A stretch of 64,000 bases of DNA from an uncultured Eubacteriales bacterium (GCA_902767315.1 CACXHB010000122.1:20572-84571), one strand, 5' to 3'. Positions 41,843 through 51,110 are shown, numbered from the stretch's first letter. The notes: generated by a model not told the origin, from the letters alone. Numbers and translations are program-made.

Positions 41843-43009
41843 ATGACAAGACGGATGCTCGCGCTGGCCATGGCGCTGATGCTGGCGGCGATACCGGGAT
41901 ATGCCGGAAGCTGCGCCACATATGACGAATTTCCCGGGTACACCACGCCCTGGGATACAGACGAGATAACGTATCTGGACGCATGGGCCACCAGCGAACT
42001 GTACGAAAAGAAATACGATCATTCGGCAAGCTGCGCCTTTGACGGCAATTTCAGCACCGCGTGGGTAGAGGGCGTCGACGGGCTGGGCGAAGGTGAGACG
42101 GTATGCGGTCAATGGGACGTTTCCGGGGAATGGTGGCTGGTGGGCGTATGCATTGCCAACGGCTATCAGAAGAGCACTTCCGCCTTCGAAAACAACGCTG
42201 CCCCGGACTGGGTGACGCTGACGGTCAACGGCGAATCCTTCTCCGCGCAGCTGGGGCGTACATGGGGCTGGCAGGCGGTGGGCTTTGACGAGCCGGTAAA
42301 CGTCTCCGGCAGCTTCACTCTGGGCTTTACCATCGACAGCGCCACCGGCGGCGACCGGTATCAGGACAGCTGTGTTACGGAGCTGCTGCCCCTATTGATT
42401 CCCACCACCAGCGAATACCGCGGCTTTGCCCTGGGCTTTGGTGCGGAGGGCGGCACTTCCGACCCGGAAATGGGCACGGACTACATCGAAGGCGCGGAGG
42501 CCGTCCGGGCCAGTTGCGAAACCCTCGTGACTTACGAAGACGGCAGCTATCTGTATTCCTATGGCTGGTCGGAATCCGACGAGCTGGTATGGAGCCGGGT
42601 GGATCATTGCACCTTCACCACGGAACTGGACACCGTGGCCGCCTTCCAAACCGGGGATTTATGGCTGGTCTACAACGCTGACGAGGGGCTGATTGCCCTG
42701 GATCTGGCCACGGGAAACGAAAAATGGTTCCTGTCCGCCGCGGAACTGGATTACACAGCCGGCGTCTGCTGCGCCGTTGGCCCGGGCAACGTGATTTACC
42801 TGGGCGGTTATTACGGGCCGGATCCCATCGCCATTTCCCCGGAGGGGCGCATCCTATGGCGAGCGGATCTGGGCGACACGGACATTTACTGGCTATACGA
42901 AATTTTCCCCACAAAAACCGGCATTGAATGCTCCTACGAATCCATTTACGGCTCTCCCGGCGTGGTGACCTTTGATTACGACGGCAATCTGCTGGATCTG
43001 GATTTTTAG
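41843..43009 (+). CDS. Secreted protein with NADase-type glycan-binding-like domain and propeller-like C-terminus
   Basis: 388 residues with a signal peptide (1 to about 21). Residues about 45-170 fit the discoidin-like NADase-type glycan-binding domain: ATSELYEKKYDHSASCAFDG, FSTAWVEGVDGLGEGE, then a VCIANGYQKS strand. The C-terminal half (about 240-388) has PQQ/propeller-type strands (GLIALDLATGNEKW; PIAISPEGRILWRAD). A surface or secreted carbohydrate-binding role is inferred. There is no clear promoter right after the preceding terminator. It converges on argH with a 4-nt gap. Confidence 0.7.
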   Translation: MTRRMLALAMALMLAAIPGYAGSCATYDEFPGYTTPWDTDEITYLDAWATSELYEKKYDHSASCAFDGNFSTAWVEGVDGLGEGETVCGQWDVSGEWWLVGVCIANGYQKSTSAFENNAAPDWVTLTVNGESFSAQLGRTWGWQAVGFDEPVNVSGSFTLGFTIDSATGGDRYQDSCVTELLPLLIPTTSEYRGFALGFGAEGGTSDPEMGTDYIEGAEAVRASCETLVTYEDGSYLYSYGWSESDELVWSRVDHCTFTTELDTVAAFQTGDLWLVYNADEGLIALDLATGNEKWFLSAAELDYTAGVCCAVGPGNVIYLGGYYGPDPIAISPEGRILWRADLGDTDIYWLYEIFPTKTGIECSYESIYGSPGVVTFDYDGNLLDLDF

Positions 43010-43013
43010 ATTT

Positions 43014-44402
43014 TCATTCTGCATCCTTTATTTCTGCCAGCTGCGCGCGGGTCCAGGCGATTTGCGCCCGCACCGCTTCCGGAGCTGGGCCGCCTTCCAC
43101 CGTGCGCCGGGAAACGCAGTTGAGCAGGTCAATGGCCTGATAGAGGTCTTCCTCAAAGGCCGGATGCGCCGCCTGATAGGCGGAAAGAGGCAAGGTTTCC
43201 AAAGTGTAGCCCGCTTCCACGCACTGTTTCACCAGCGCACCCACCACATGATAGGCGTCCCGGAAGGGCACGCCTTTTTTCGTCAGGTAATCGGCACAAT
43301 CGGTGGCGTTGATGAAGCCCTGGGCCGCGGCCTTACGCAGGTTATCCGGATGGAAGGCGGCGCTTTCCAGCATGGGCGGCAGCACCTCCAGGCACAGGCG
43401 GACGGTATCGACGGCGTCGAACACTGCCTCCTTATCCTCCTGCATGTCCTTATTATAGGCCAGGGGAAGGCCCTTCATGGCGGTCAGCAGCGTCATCAGA
43501 TCGCCGTACACCCGGCCGGTTTTACCCCGCACCAGTTCGGCAATGTCCGGATTCTTTTTCTGGGGCATAATGGACGAGCCGGTGGAGAAGCGGTCGTCCA
43601 ACGTCATAAACCGGAATTCCCAACTGCACCACAGGCAGATTTCCTCGCTTAGCCGGGACAGGTGCATCATGAGGATGGATAGCGCGCTCATCAATTCCAG
43701 GGCGAAATCCCGGTCGGAAACGCCGTCGATGCTATTCATGGAAATGTCGTGAAAGCCCAGCTCCTGCGCCACCATCCGCCGATCCAGGGGGTAAGTGGTG
43801 CCGGCCAGGGCGCCGCTGCCCAAGGGGGAGACCATGGTGCGGCTGCGGCAGTCCTGCAGGCGGCTCATATCCCGCAGGAGCATCTGCGCATAGGCCATCA
43901 GGGCGTGGGCCAGGGTCACCGGCTGGGCCCGCTGCAGGTGGGTATACCCTGGCATTACGTCCGTCAGGTGCCCCTCTGCCACGGTGCAGAGGGTCTCTGT
44001 CAGGTGTTTGACTCCCGCAATCAGCTCCAGCGTCTCATCGGCCAGATACAGCCGGTCGTCCAGGGCCACCTGATCGTTCCGGCTGCGGCCCGTATGCAGC
44101 CGCTTTCCCGCGTCGCCGATGCGGGCGGTGAGCTCCCCTTCCACGAAGGTATGAATATCCTCGGCTTCGGGATCGATGGTCAGCCTGCCTGCGTCAATAT
44201 CCGCCAGAATTGCCGCCAGGCCGGACAGAATCGCCTGGGTATCCTCCGGGGAGAGAATGCCCGTTTTGCCCAGCATCCGGGCGTGGGCCATGGAGCCCCG
44301 AATATCCTGCCGATACATCCGCTGATCAAATCCGATGGAAGCGTTCAGCTGGTTCAGCCTTGCATCCACTTCCCCGCTCATCCGTCCTTCCCACAGCTTC
44401 AT
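43014..44402 (-). CDS. argH: Argininosuccinate lyase
   Basis: ArgH cleaves argininosuccinate to arginine and fumarate, the last step of arginine synthesis. The 462-residue protein has KLWEGRMSGEVDARLNQLNAS at the start, TGRSRNDQVALDDRLY (substrate site), GYTHLQRAQPVT with the catalytic His, and the GSSIMPQKKNPD signature with the catalytic Ser. GGAGGAATG lies upstream of ATG 44402. argG is not adjacent. The ARG box and promoter are directly upstream. Confidence 0.97.
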   Translation of the reverse strand: MKLWEGRMSGEVDARLNQLNASIGFDQRMYRQDIRGSMAHARMLGKTGILSPEDTQAILSGLAAILADIDAGRLTIDPEAEDIHTFVEGELTARIGDAGKRLHTGRSRNDQVALDDRLYLADETLELIAGVKHLTETLCTVAEGHLTDVMPGYTHLQRAQPVTLAHALMAYAQMLLRDMSRLQDCRSRTMVSPLGSGALAGTTYPLDRRMVAQELGFHDISMNSIDGVSDRDFALELMSALSILMMHLSRLSEEICLWCSWEFRFMTLDDRFSTGSSIMPQKKNPDIAELVRGKTGRVYGDLMTLLTAMKGLPLAYNKDMQEDKEAVFDAVDTVRLCLEVLPPMLESAAFHPDNLRKAAAQGFINATDCADYLTKKGVPFRDAYHVVGALVKQCVEAGYTLETLPLSAYQAAHPAFEEDLYQAIDLLNCVSRRTVEGGPAPEAVRAQIAWTRAQLAEIKDAE

Positions 44403-44418
44403 TTTTCATTCCTCCGCG

Positions 44419-44432
44419 TGCATTATTATTCA
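44419..44432 (-). promoter_or_regulatory. ARG box (ArgR operator) of argH
   Basis: On the minus strand TGAATAATAATGCA, one mismatch from the TGAAT-WWWW-ATTCA ArgR consensus, about 14 bp downstream of the -10, so ArgR would cover the start of transcription. Confidence 0.6.
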
Positions 44433-44445
44433 TTTATAATGTTTA

Positions 44446-44473
44446 ATTATACTCACATATCCAGCAGTTTCAA
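44446..44473 (-). promoter_or_regulatory. Promoter of argH
   Basis: On the minus strand TTGAAA (44468-44473), 16-bp spacer, TATAAT (44446-44451). Confidence 0.68.
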
Positions 44474-44502
44474 GCACATCATGTAAATTTACACACAAAA
44501 AT

Positions 44503-44637
44503 AGCCCCGCCCGAAGGGCGGGGCCCCCGCGGGGCAAACGGGGCGGGAAACTTGTTTCCCGCCCCGTTTGCCCCGCTTTGAGGGGGGTGCGGGGGGAGCG
44601 AAGCTCCCCCCGCCTTGGGCCGCCGCAGGCGGCCCGG
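44503..44637. repeat. Composite hairpin element, copy 5 (forward orientation)
   Basis: Four perfect hairpins. (1) GCCCCGCCC/GGGCGGGGC, 44504-44524, loop GAA. (2) 23-bp arms 44529-44551/44554-44576, closed by only TT. (3) Core hairpin GCGGGGGGAGC/GCTCCCCCCGC, 44589-44613, loop GAA, preceded by core box GGGGGGTGC (44582-44590). (4) GGGCCGCC/GGCGGCCC, 44617-44635, loop GCA. It lies between comF (3' end) and argH (5' end), outside the argH promoter. Confidence 0.88.
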
Positions 44638-45285
44638 TCACTCCCGGTCCGCTCCGACCCGGCAGTAGGTCAGCAATAACACTTGTTCAGCGCCCGCCTG
44701 TTTCAATGCCAGGGCACAGGCCTGCGCCGTAGCTCCGGTGGTATGCACGTCATCGATCAGCAGCACGGTTTGTCCCGTGAGGCTTTTCCGGGCGCGAAAC
44801 GCCCCGCGCACGTTGGCGTATCGGGCGGCGGGCCCCTTGAGTCTCGCCTGCTGTTTACAGCTGCGCACCCGCTTCAGCAGGCGTTTGGCCGGAATATGGC
44901 ATTGTTTACTCACATGCCGGGCCAGCATCTCCGCCTGATTGAAATATTTTGCCCACCTGCGCCGCCAGTGCATGGGCACCCATGTGATCACATCTGCCCG
45001 GGGAAATTCCGCCGCCTGAGCCGCGGCCCACATTTCCCGGGCCATGTCTGCGGCCAGGCAATGCACATTTCGATATTTCAGCATGCGAACCAATGCGCCC
45101 GCCGGGCCGGCGTAGGGATGGGCCGCCGCCAGGTAATCCAGATCGCCCACGGCAAGTTCATGGGCAGGCGCGTCCCGTTCCAATTTGGCCAGGCAGCCCT
45201 TGCAAACAGGCCCGTCGCCGCCGGTGGGCCTACCGCAGCAGACGCATTTCAGGGGCCATGGATAGAGAATTTCCGCCAGCACCAT
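44638..45285 (-). CDS. comF: ComF family phosphoribosyltransferase-like protein
   Basis: 215 residues. The N-terminal zinc-finger has cysteines C14, C16/C17, C28 and C31. The C-terminal PRTase domain has the PRPP-binding loop VLLIDDVHTTGAT (about 173-185). ComF is needed for DNA uptake in naturally competent bacteria and binds the ComFA translocase; in species without competence genes its role is unclear. It lies 5 nt after recD2 in the same direction. Confidence 0.92.
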   Translation of the reverse strand: MVLAEILYPWPLKCVCCGRPTGGDGPVCKGCLAKLERDAPAHELAVGDLDYLAAAHPYAGPAGALVRMLKYRNVHCLAADMAREMWAAAQAAEFPRADVITWVPMHWRRRWAKYFNQAEMLARHVSKQCHIPAKRLLKRVRSCKQQARLKGPAARYANVRGAFRARKSLTGQTVLLIDDVHTTGATAQACALALKQAGAEQVLLLTYCRVGADRE

Positions 45286-45290
45286 TCCTC

Positions 45291-47480
45291 TCAGCCCTCT
45301 CTCAGCCGCTTTTCCAGGCCGCTATATCGCCGGTGAATGTGGTTATTGTCCACCATACGCTTGACGCAATCCTCCCGGCCCACGATGACCACCAGGCGGC
45401 GGGCCCGGGTCACGGCGGTATAGAGCAGATTCCGCGTCATGAGCATGGGCGGCCCGGCGAACAGCGGCAATACCACGGCGGGAAATTCGCTGCCCTGGCT
45501 TTTATGTACGCTCATGCAGTAAGCCAATTCCAGCTCCTCCAGACAGCCCGCGTCGTATTCCGCCTGACGGCCGTCGTCGAAATCCACGGTCAGGCCGCCT
45601 TCTTCCCGATTGATCCGGGTGACATAGCCAATATCGCCGTTGAAAACGCCGGTGCCTTCCTCCCCCGCCCGGGTCCATTCCAGGTCGTAGTTATTTTTCA
45701 CCTGCATGACTTTATCTCCCACCCGGAACAGGCCGTCGCTGCGCCGCAGTTCCGCCTTTCCCGCCGCCGGAGGATTCAGCTTTTCCTGCAAAAGTTTATT
45801 CAGTTCGTACACCCCCGCGTCGCCTTTTTTCATGGGGGCCATAACCTGAATATCCCGGATTCCATCCACCCCCAGATATCGGGGCAGGCGGCTTTGGGTC
45901 AGGGCCACCACGGACTGGGCCACTTCCTTCGTGGAATTTTTCCGTTCCAGAAAGAAATCGGTATCCCGGTTGAGAATCACAGGATATTCCCCATGATTGA
46001 TGCGGTGGGCGTTCATGATGATGTTGCTTTCCGCGGCCTGCCGGAAGATTTCCGTCAATTGCACCACGGGAATCGCGTCACTTTCAATGAGATCCCGCAG
46101 TACGTTGCCCGCGCCCACGGAGGGCAGCTGATCCGCATCGCCCACCAGCACCAGCCGGGCCCCGGGCTTCACGGCCCGCAGCAGCGCCCGCATGAGGAAA
46201 ATATCCACCATGCTCATTTCATCCACGATGACGCTGTCCGCGTCCAGGGGATGGTCCGCGTCCCGGCCGAAGCCCTCGTCCTCCCCCGCGTATTCCAGCA
46301 TGCGGTGGATGGTGCGGGCGGTTCGCCCGGTGGCCTCGGCCATGCGCTTGGCCGCCCGGCCGGTGGGGGCGCACAGTTCGATTTTGCCGGTTTCCTCCAG
46401 CAGGTCGATCAGACAGCGGATGGAGGTGGTTTTGCCGGTGCCGGGGCCGCCGGTGATCACCGTAACGCCCCCCAAGGCCGCCGCCAGCACGGCCTCCCGC
46501 TGCTTTGCCCCCAATTCCACGCCGGTTTCCCGCTCATACCGGGCCATGCGTTTTTCCGCCGCCTGGGGGTTCATGCCGGCCTTTTTCCCGGCGGAAAGCA
46601 GCCGCCGCAGCCGCAGGGCCGTTTCCTTTTCCGCCTGATACAGTCGGGGCAGGTACAGGGCGGTAACGCCGTCCATTTCCTCCCGGGTCAATTGCCCTTC
46701 CACGATCAGTTCCGCGATGGCGTTGGTCACGGCCTCTTCCCCGGCGGCCAGAATCTTCCGGCTTTCCCGCAGCAGTTCCTCATAGGGCAGGTACACATGC
46801 CCCTCCCCCGCCACGGCTTCGGTGAGCACATAGCGCACGCCGGACTTCAGCCGAAAGGCGGAATCCCGGGAAAAGCCCAGGTTCAGGGCGATCTGATCGG
46901 CGGTGCGAAAGCCGATGCCCTCCACCTCATCCGCCAGTCGATAGGGATTGGCCCGCACCACAGCCTCCGCCATGTCGCCGAATTTGGAGGACACCTTTCC
47001 CGCCATGGCGGGGGTCAGCCCTAGGCCCTGCAGAAACATCATGGTCTGGCGGGCCCCCACGTTGGCGGCGAAGGATTCCCCAATGAGGGCGGCGCGCTTG
47101 GGGCCGATGCCGGGCACCTCCGTCAGCCGATCGGGCCGGGATTCCAGCACGTCCAGGGTCTTATCCCCAAACCGACCCACAATCAGCCGGGCGGTGGCCG
47201 GGCCCACGCCCTTAATCAGCCCAGAGGCCAGATATTTTTCGATATCGCCCACCTTTTCGGGCAGCAGGGTTTCATAGGAATCCACGCGAATCTGTGCGCC
47301 GTATTCCCGGTGCTCCACCATGGCTCCGTGAAAGACCGCCCGTTCCCCCACCGCCAGAAAGGGCAGCGTGCCCACGGCGGAGAGTTCCTTTCCGTCCTCC
47401 AGCTTGACGGAAAGCACGGTGAAGCCGTTCTGCTCGTTGCGGTAGACGATATCCTCTACCATTCCTTCAAAATCAGCCAT
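45291..47480 (-). CDS. recD2: RecD2-type ATP-dependent DNA helicase
   Basis: 729-residue SF1B 5'-3' helicase not part of RecBCD. The N-terminal OB-like segment (FEGMVEDIVYRNEQNGFTVLSV) and tandem helix-hairpin-helix region (about 90-190; GVGPATARLI, VPGIGPKRA) precede the motor with Walker A GGPGTGKTT (about 345), DEMSMVD (Walker B), GDADQLPSVGAG and the C-terminal VHKSQGSEF plus YTAVTRA. It is linked to replication-fork and repair functions. ATG 47480 lies 8 nt inside the end of the esterase gene, suggesting coupled translation. Confidence 0.95.
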   Translation of the reverse strand: MADFEGMVEDIVYRNEQNGFTVLSVKLEDGKELSAVGTLPFLAVGERAVFHGAMVEHREYGAQIRVDSYETLLPEKVGDIEKYLASGLIKGVGPATARLIVGRFGDKTLDVLESRPDRLTEVPGIGPKRAALIGESFAANVGARQTMMFLQGLGLTPAMAGKVSSKFGDMAEAVVRANPYRLADEVEGIGFRTADQIALNLGFSRDSAFRLKSGVRYVLTEAVAGEGHVYLPYEELLRESRKILAAGEEAVTNAIAELIVEGQLTREEMDGVTALYLPRLYQAEKETALRLRRLLSAGKKAGMNPQAAEKRMARYERETGVELGAKQREAVLAAALGGVTVITGGPGTGKTTSIRCLIDLLEETGKIELCAPTGRAAKRMAEATGRTARTIHRMLEYAGEDEGFGRDADHPLDADSVIVDEMSMVDIFLMRALLRAVKPGARLVLVGDADQLPSVGAGNVLRDLIESDAIPVVQLTEIFRQAAESNIIMNAHRINHGEYPVILNRDTDFFLERKNSTKEVAQSVVALTQSRLPRYLGVDGIRDIQVMAPMKKGDAGVYELNKLLQEKLNPPAAGKAELRRSDGLFRVGDKVMQVKNNYDLEWTRAGEEGTGVFNGDIGYVTRINREEGGLTVDFDDGRQAEYDAGCLEELELAYCMSVHKSQGSEFPAVVLPLFAGPPMLMTRNLLYTAVTRARRLVVIVGREDCVKRMVDNNHIHRRYSGLEKRLREG

Positions 47481-48837
47481 AGATACGCTCGATCATTGCG
47501 TCGCTTTCCGCGTCCGCCTGAGGCAGGCTGCGGATGGAGCGCATACTTCCCCTTTTATCAATCCAATTGATTTCCGGATGCTGTTCCGTATAGGCCGTCC
47601 AGCCCTCGCCGGGGTTCCCCGTGCGGGCGAAATTCACCCACCAGTCGGTCATCTGCAGGGACAGCTCGTAATCCACCCCCGTAAACGGGCGATTGGAGCG
47701 CATCAGCGTGCCGAACACATACCAAAGCTCGCTGGAATGGAAGGCGCCGGGGTGGTCGTCTCCGGGAATTTCCCGGCAGAAATGGTACACATAGGCCCCG
47801 GCCTTGCCCATGCGCAGCCGGGCCTTGGCCATGGCCGCGGTGGCCGCCGCCGCCCGCTGATCCGCGTCGCCCCCCGCCAGGCCGAAGGTGCCCGCATCGC
47901 CGGTTACGGTGCCCATCATCAGGCTTTCATCCGCCGCGTCGCCCCGGGCGAAGACCGTCCCCGGATCTTCCGGCAGCACATAGCCGTCCACGCAGGGGCG
48001 GAACCGCAATCCATCCCCCTGGGCCAGCACTTCCCGGCCGATGCGCAGAAGCTCCATGGGGTCCATTTTCTGCAATTTCTCCAGGCCGCAGCCGGCGATT
48101 TTTTCCACCGCCAGGCCGTTTTCCTCCGCCATCTTCTGAGTCATGCTGCCGCCCAGGGATTTCAGGGGGGAGCCGGCGCTCTGGATAATGGCCCGGCGGA
48201 ACAGGCCGCGAGCCAGAGGCGAGGTCATCAGGCTCTGCACGGAGCCGCCCCCGGCGCTCTGGCCGAAGATGGTGATATTATCCGGGTCGCCCCCGAAGGC
48301 GGCGATATTTTCGCGCACCCATTGCAGGGCGAATATCTGGTCCATGAGGCCGTAATTGCCGGAATGGCCGTCCCGGGCGGTGAGCTGCGGATGGGCCATG
48401 AAGCCCAGCACGCCCACCCGGTAATTCACGCTGACCAGAATGGCCCCGCGCTTGGCGATGGCGTCGCCGTCGAATTCCATTTCATTGGAGAAGCCGTGCA
48501 TATACGCGCCCCCGTGAATCCAGAACAGCACCGGCTGCTTTTCCCGGGACAGGTCGGTCCAGACGTTCAGATACAGGCAATCCTCGGACATCTCCACGCC
48601 GCCCTGATAGAACTCCGTCTCATAGAAGGAGCCCACGGGGTGCTCGGTCTGGATGGCCGCAGGGCCGAAGTGAGTGCAATCCCGCACGCCCTGCCAGGGG
48701 GCGTGGGGCTGGGGCGCGCGCCAACGCAGATCGCCCACCGGCGCGGCGGCATAGGGAATGCCCCGGAACACCGTAATCTTCTGAATGCCCGATTTTTCGC
48801 CCATTACCGCGCCCGCGGTGGTCATCACCGTTCTCAT
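47473..48837 (-). CDS. Type-B carboxylesterase/lipase family protein (short form)
   Basis: 454 residues, alpha/beta hydrolase of the para-nitrobenzyl-esterase type: FRGIPYAAAPVGDLRWR, SEDCLYLNVW, IHGGAYMHG (oxyanion hole), GQSAGGGSV (S194) and FHSSELWYVFG (H367). The acid block normally written G(T)xxDEG reads GTVTGDAG here, so the usual catalytic Glu is replaced and D314 may serve. The acid-to-His spacing is also shorter than usual. AAGGAGG is 7 nt before ATG 48837; earlier in-frame starts run through the promoter. No signal peptide. Confidence 0.88.
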   Translation of the reverse strand: MRTVMTTAGAVMGEKSGIQKITVFRGIPYAAAPVGDLRWRAPQPHAPWQGVRDCTHFGPAAIQTEHPVGSFYETEFYQGGVEMSEDCLYLNVWTDLSREKQPVLFWIHGGAYMHGFSNEMEFDGDAIAKRGAILVSVNYRVGVLGFMAHPQLTARDGHSGNYGLMDQIFALQWVRENIAAFGGDPDNITIFGQSAGGGSVQSLMTSPLARGLFRRAIIQSAGSPLKSLGGSMTQKMAEENGLAVEKIAGCGLEKLQKMDPMELLRIGREVLAQGDGLRFRPCVDGYVLPEDPGTVFARGDAADESLMMGTVTGDAGTFGLAGGDADQRAAAATAAMAKARLRMGKAGAYVYHFCREIPGDDHPGAFHSSELWYVFGTLMRSNRPFTGVDYELSLQMTDWWVNFARTGNPGEGWTAYTEQHPEINWIDKRGSMRSIRSLPQADAESDAMIERIYG

Positions 48838-48879
48838 GCCGTTTCCTCCTTGATATTCGAAAATTCTTTTCTTTATTCT

Positions 48880-48908
48880 ATCATATTTTTCCGGGAATTG
48901 CATCCCAA
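48880..48908 (-). promoter_or_regulatory. Promoter of esterase-recD2-comF
   Basis: On the minus strand TTGGGA (48903-48908), 17-bp spacer, TATGAT (48880-48885). Confidence 0.5.
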
Positions 48909-48920
48909 AACGACAATCGA

Positions 48921-48947
48921 CCGTTCCCTTTGCGCAAAAGAGAACGG
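48921..48947 (-). terminator. Terminator of the two-component operon
   Basis: On the minus strand CCGTTCTC (48940-48947) pairs with GGGAACGG (48921-48928) around a TTTTGCGCAAA loop, followed by TCGATTGTCGTTTTG. Confidence 0.6.
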
Positions 48948-48965
48948 CCGTATGGCTGCGTTTTA

Positions 48966-50381
48966 TCAGGCTTCCTCCGGATGCTCCAATTTCCTGGGGT
49001 CGGGCCGGGAAATGGTAAAGCGGAAGCAGGTGCCCTTGCCCTTGGTGCTTTCCACGGTGAGCTCCTCCCCCATCCACTTCCAGAGCTCCTTGGCAATGGA
49101 GAGTCCCAGGCCGCTGCCCTTTCCGGAATGGGACTTATCTACCTTATAGAACCGGTCGAACACGTAGGGCAGATCCTCCGGGGCGATGCCGATGCCCGTA
49201 TCCGCCACGGAAACGGTGACCTTCTTTTCATCGCTCTGGAAGGAGACGGTCAACCCGCCCTTTTCGGTATACTTAATGGCGTTATCCAGCAGGATGACCA
49301 TCAGCTGCTCCACCCGGTCGGGATTGGTATACACCTCCGGCAGGGCGGCGAAATCCCCCTTCACGTCGAAGGAGAGGCCGTGTTCCGCGGCCATACTCGC
49401 GTAACGTTCGCACACGTCCGCCAGCAGATCGTCAATGGGCATTACCTGTTTTTCGATGGCCAACGCGCCGCTTTGCAGCCGGGAGAGCTCCATCAAATCA
49501 GAAATCAGCCGGGTCAGGCGCATGACCTCCCGCAGGATGATGTCATAATAGCGCATGCGGGCGTCTTCGTCCTTCACCATGCCCTCCTTCAAAGGCTCGA
49601 TGAGGGCGCGCATGGCGGTAAGGGGCGTGCGCATTTCATGGGAAACATTGGCCACATAATCCCGGCGGGTGCGCTCCAGGCGTTCCTGCTTGGTAATATC
49701 CGAGAACATGCCCAACGCGCCGGCGGACATGCCGATTTCGTCGATGAGGGGGGTAATGGAAATATGTACCACCTTTTCGGCGATTTCGATATTCCGTTCC
49801 ACGCTTTCGCCGGTTTCGATGGCGCGTTTGAAATCCGCCCACACCCGGCCGTCGTCCATGCGGTGCAGCTTCACATCGGAAATGTGATTGCCCACGGCCA
49901 TGATCTCGTCCACGGCGGGGTTCCGGTGGGTGATGCGGCCCTCGGAATCCAGGGCGATGATGCCTTCGGAAAGGTTATTGAGAATATGCATCAGCCGGTT
50001 TCTTTCCAGAATCAGCTGGTACATATTGCTGGAGAGCTTGGTGGAAAGCTGGTTAATGGCCCGGCCCAGCTGGCCGATTTCCCCGGGCGCACGCTCGTTG
50101 GCCCGGGTCTTCATGGAACCGGAGGCGATTTTCACCGCCGCGTTGCGCAGGGCGTTCAGGGGCTTGACGGTGTCGCTGACCAGGCGGCTGAGCCAGGGAT
50201 ATCCCACGGCGCAGGCGCAGAAGGCCCCCGCCGCCGTGCTGATGAGCACCACGGCCCAGGCCGGCATGGCCGAGGCGCAGGCCAGGATCAACCCCACCGC
50301 CAGCGCCACCGCCACGTCCGTGGCCAATATCCCGCACGCGCAGATCAGCGCGCGCTTTTTCAGCAAGCCCTTTGAATACAT
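48966..50381 (-). CDS. Sensor histidine kinase (PhoR/ResE-like, no external sensor domain)
   Basis: 471 residues. Two membrane helices (about 11-35 and 41-61) are separated by only about five residues, so there is no extracytoplasmic domain. HAMP (about 63-115), PAS (about 120-225), HisKA with H248 in VSHEMRTPL, and an HATPase_c domain with DNAIKYTEKGG (N box), DTGIGI (G1) and GSGLGLSIAKE (G2) follow. The cytoplasmic part is like PhoR/PnpS, but the signal must be sensed in the membrane or by PAS. ATG 50381 lies 1 nt after the regulator stop. Confidence 0.93.
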   Translation of the reverse strand: MYSKGLLKKRALICACGILATDVAVALAVGLILACASAMPAWAVVLISTAAGAFCACAVGYPWLSRLVSDTVKPLNALRNAAVKIASGSMKTRANERAPGEIGQLGRAINQLSTKLSSNMYQLILERNRLMHILNNLSEGIIALDSEGRITHRNPAVDEIMAVGNHISDVKLHRMDDGRVWADFKRAIETGESVERNIEIAEKVVHISITPLIDEIGMSAGALGMFSDITKQERLERTRRDYVANVSHEMRTPLTAMRALIEPLKEGMVKDEDARMRYYDIILREVMRLTRLISDLMELSRLQSGALAIEKQVMPIDDLLADVCERYASMAAEHGLSFDVKGDFAALPEVYTNPDRVEQLMVILLDNAIKYTEKGGLTVSFQSDEKKVTVSVADTGIGIAPEDLPYVFDRFYKVDKSHSGKGSGLGLSIAKELWKWMGEELTVESTKGKGTCFRFTISRPDPRKLEHPEEA

Positions 50382-50382
50382 A

Positions 50383-51078
50383 TTAAGCGTTTACCTCGAA
50401 GCGGTAGCCCACGCCGTAGACGGTCTTCAGCGCCCAGGGCACGTTTTCCTGGGGCAGCTTCTGCCGGATGCGCTTGATGTGCGCGTCCACCGTGCGGGTA
50501 TCGCCGAAATAGTCGTAGCCCCAGACCCGGGAAAGAATCTGCTCCCGGCTGAAGACCTGGCCCACGTTGGAGGTGAGCATGTGCAGAATTTCCACTTCCT
50601 TGGGGGTGCAGGGAATTACCTTGCCCGCCGCCTTGACCTGGTAATTTTCCAGAGAAATTTCCAGCTGGGGCAGGCGGATGATGGAGGAATCCTCTTCCTC
50701 CGTCTTTTCAGAGAACCGGCGCAGCACCGCCTTGATGCGGGCCAGCACCTCCCGGGGGCTGAAAGGCTTCACGATATAATCGTCCGCCCCCAGTTCCAGG
50801 CCCAGGATCCGGTCGATCTCCTCGCCCTTGGCGGTGAGCATGATGATGGGCACAGAGCTCTTCTGCCGGATGGTACGGCACACGTCGGTGCCGCTCATCT
50901 TGGGCATCATCAGATCCAGCACGATCAGGTCGGGATGCTGATTTTCAAACATCTCGAGGGCCTGCTGGCCGTCATAAGCGGACTGATGCTCATAGCCTTC
51001 GCTGGTCAGGTAAAGACCCAGGGACTCGTGCACCACCGGGTCGTCATCGCAAATCAGAATAAGCGGATACATTGACAT
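50383..51078 (-). CDS. OmpR/PhoB family response regulator
   Basis: 231 residues. Receiver with acidic D11-D13, phospho-acceptor D55 (LIVLDLMMPK) and K104 (YIVKPFS), and a C-terminal winged helix (VDAHIKRIRQKL; TVYGVGYRFE). It is the partner of the kinase immediately downstream. GAGGTG is 5 nt before ATG 51078. The pair resembles PhoPR but no pst or pho genes are near, so the regulon is unknown. Confidence 0.95.
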   Translation of the reverse strand: MSMYPLILICDDDPVVHESLGLYLTSEGYEHQSAYDGQQALEMFENQHPDLIVLDLMMPKMSGTDVCRTIRQKSSVPIIMLTAKGEEIDRILGLELGADDYIVKPFSPREVLARIKAVLRRFSEKTEEEDSSIIRLPQLEISLENYQVKAAGKVIPCTPKEVEILHMLTSNVGQVFSREQILSRVWGYDYFGDTRTVDAHIKRIRQKLPQENVPWALKTVYGVGYRFEVNA

Positions 51079-51110
51079 AAATACACCTCTTACGCCACAT
51101 TCATACTTAC

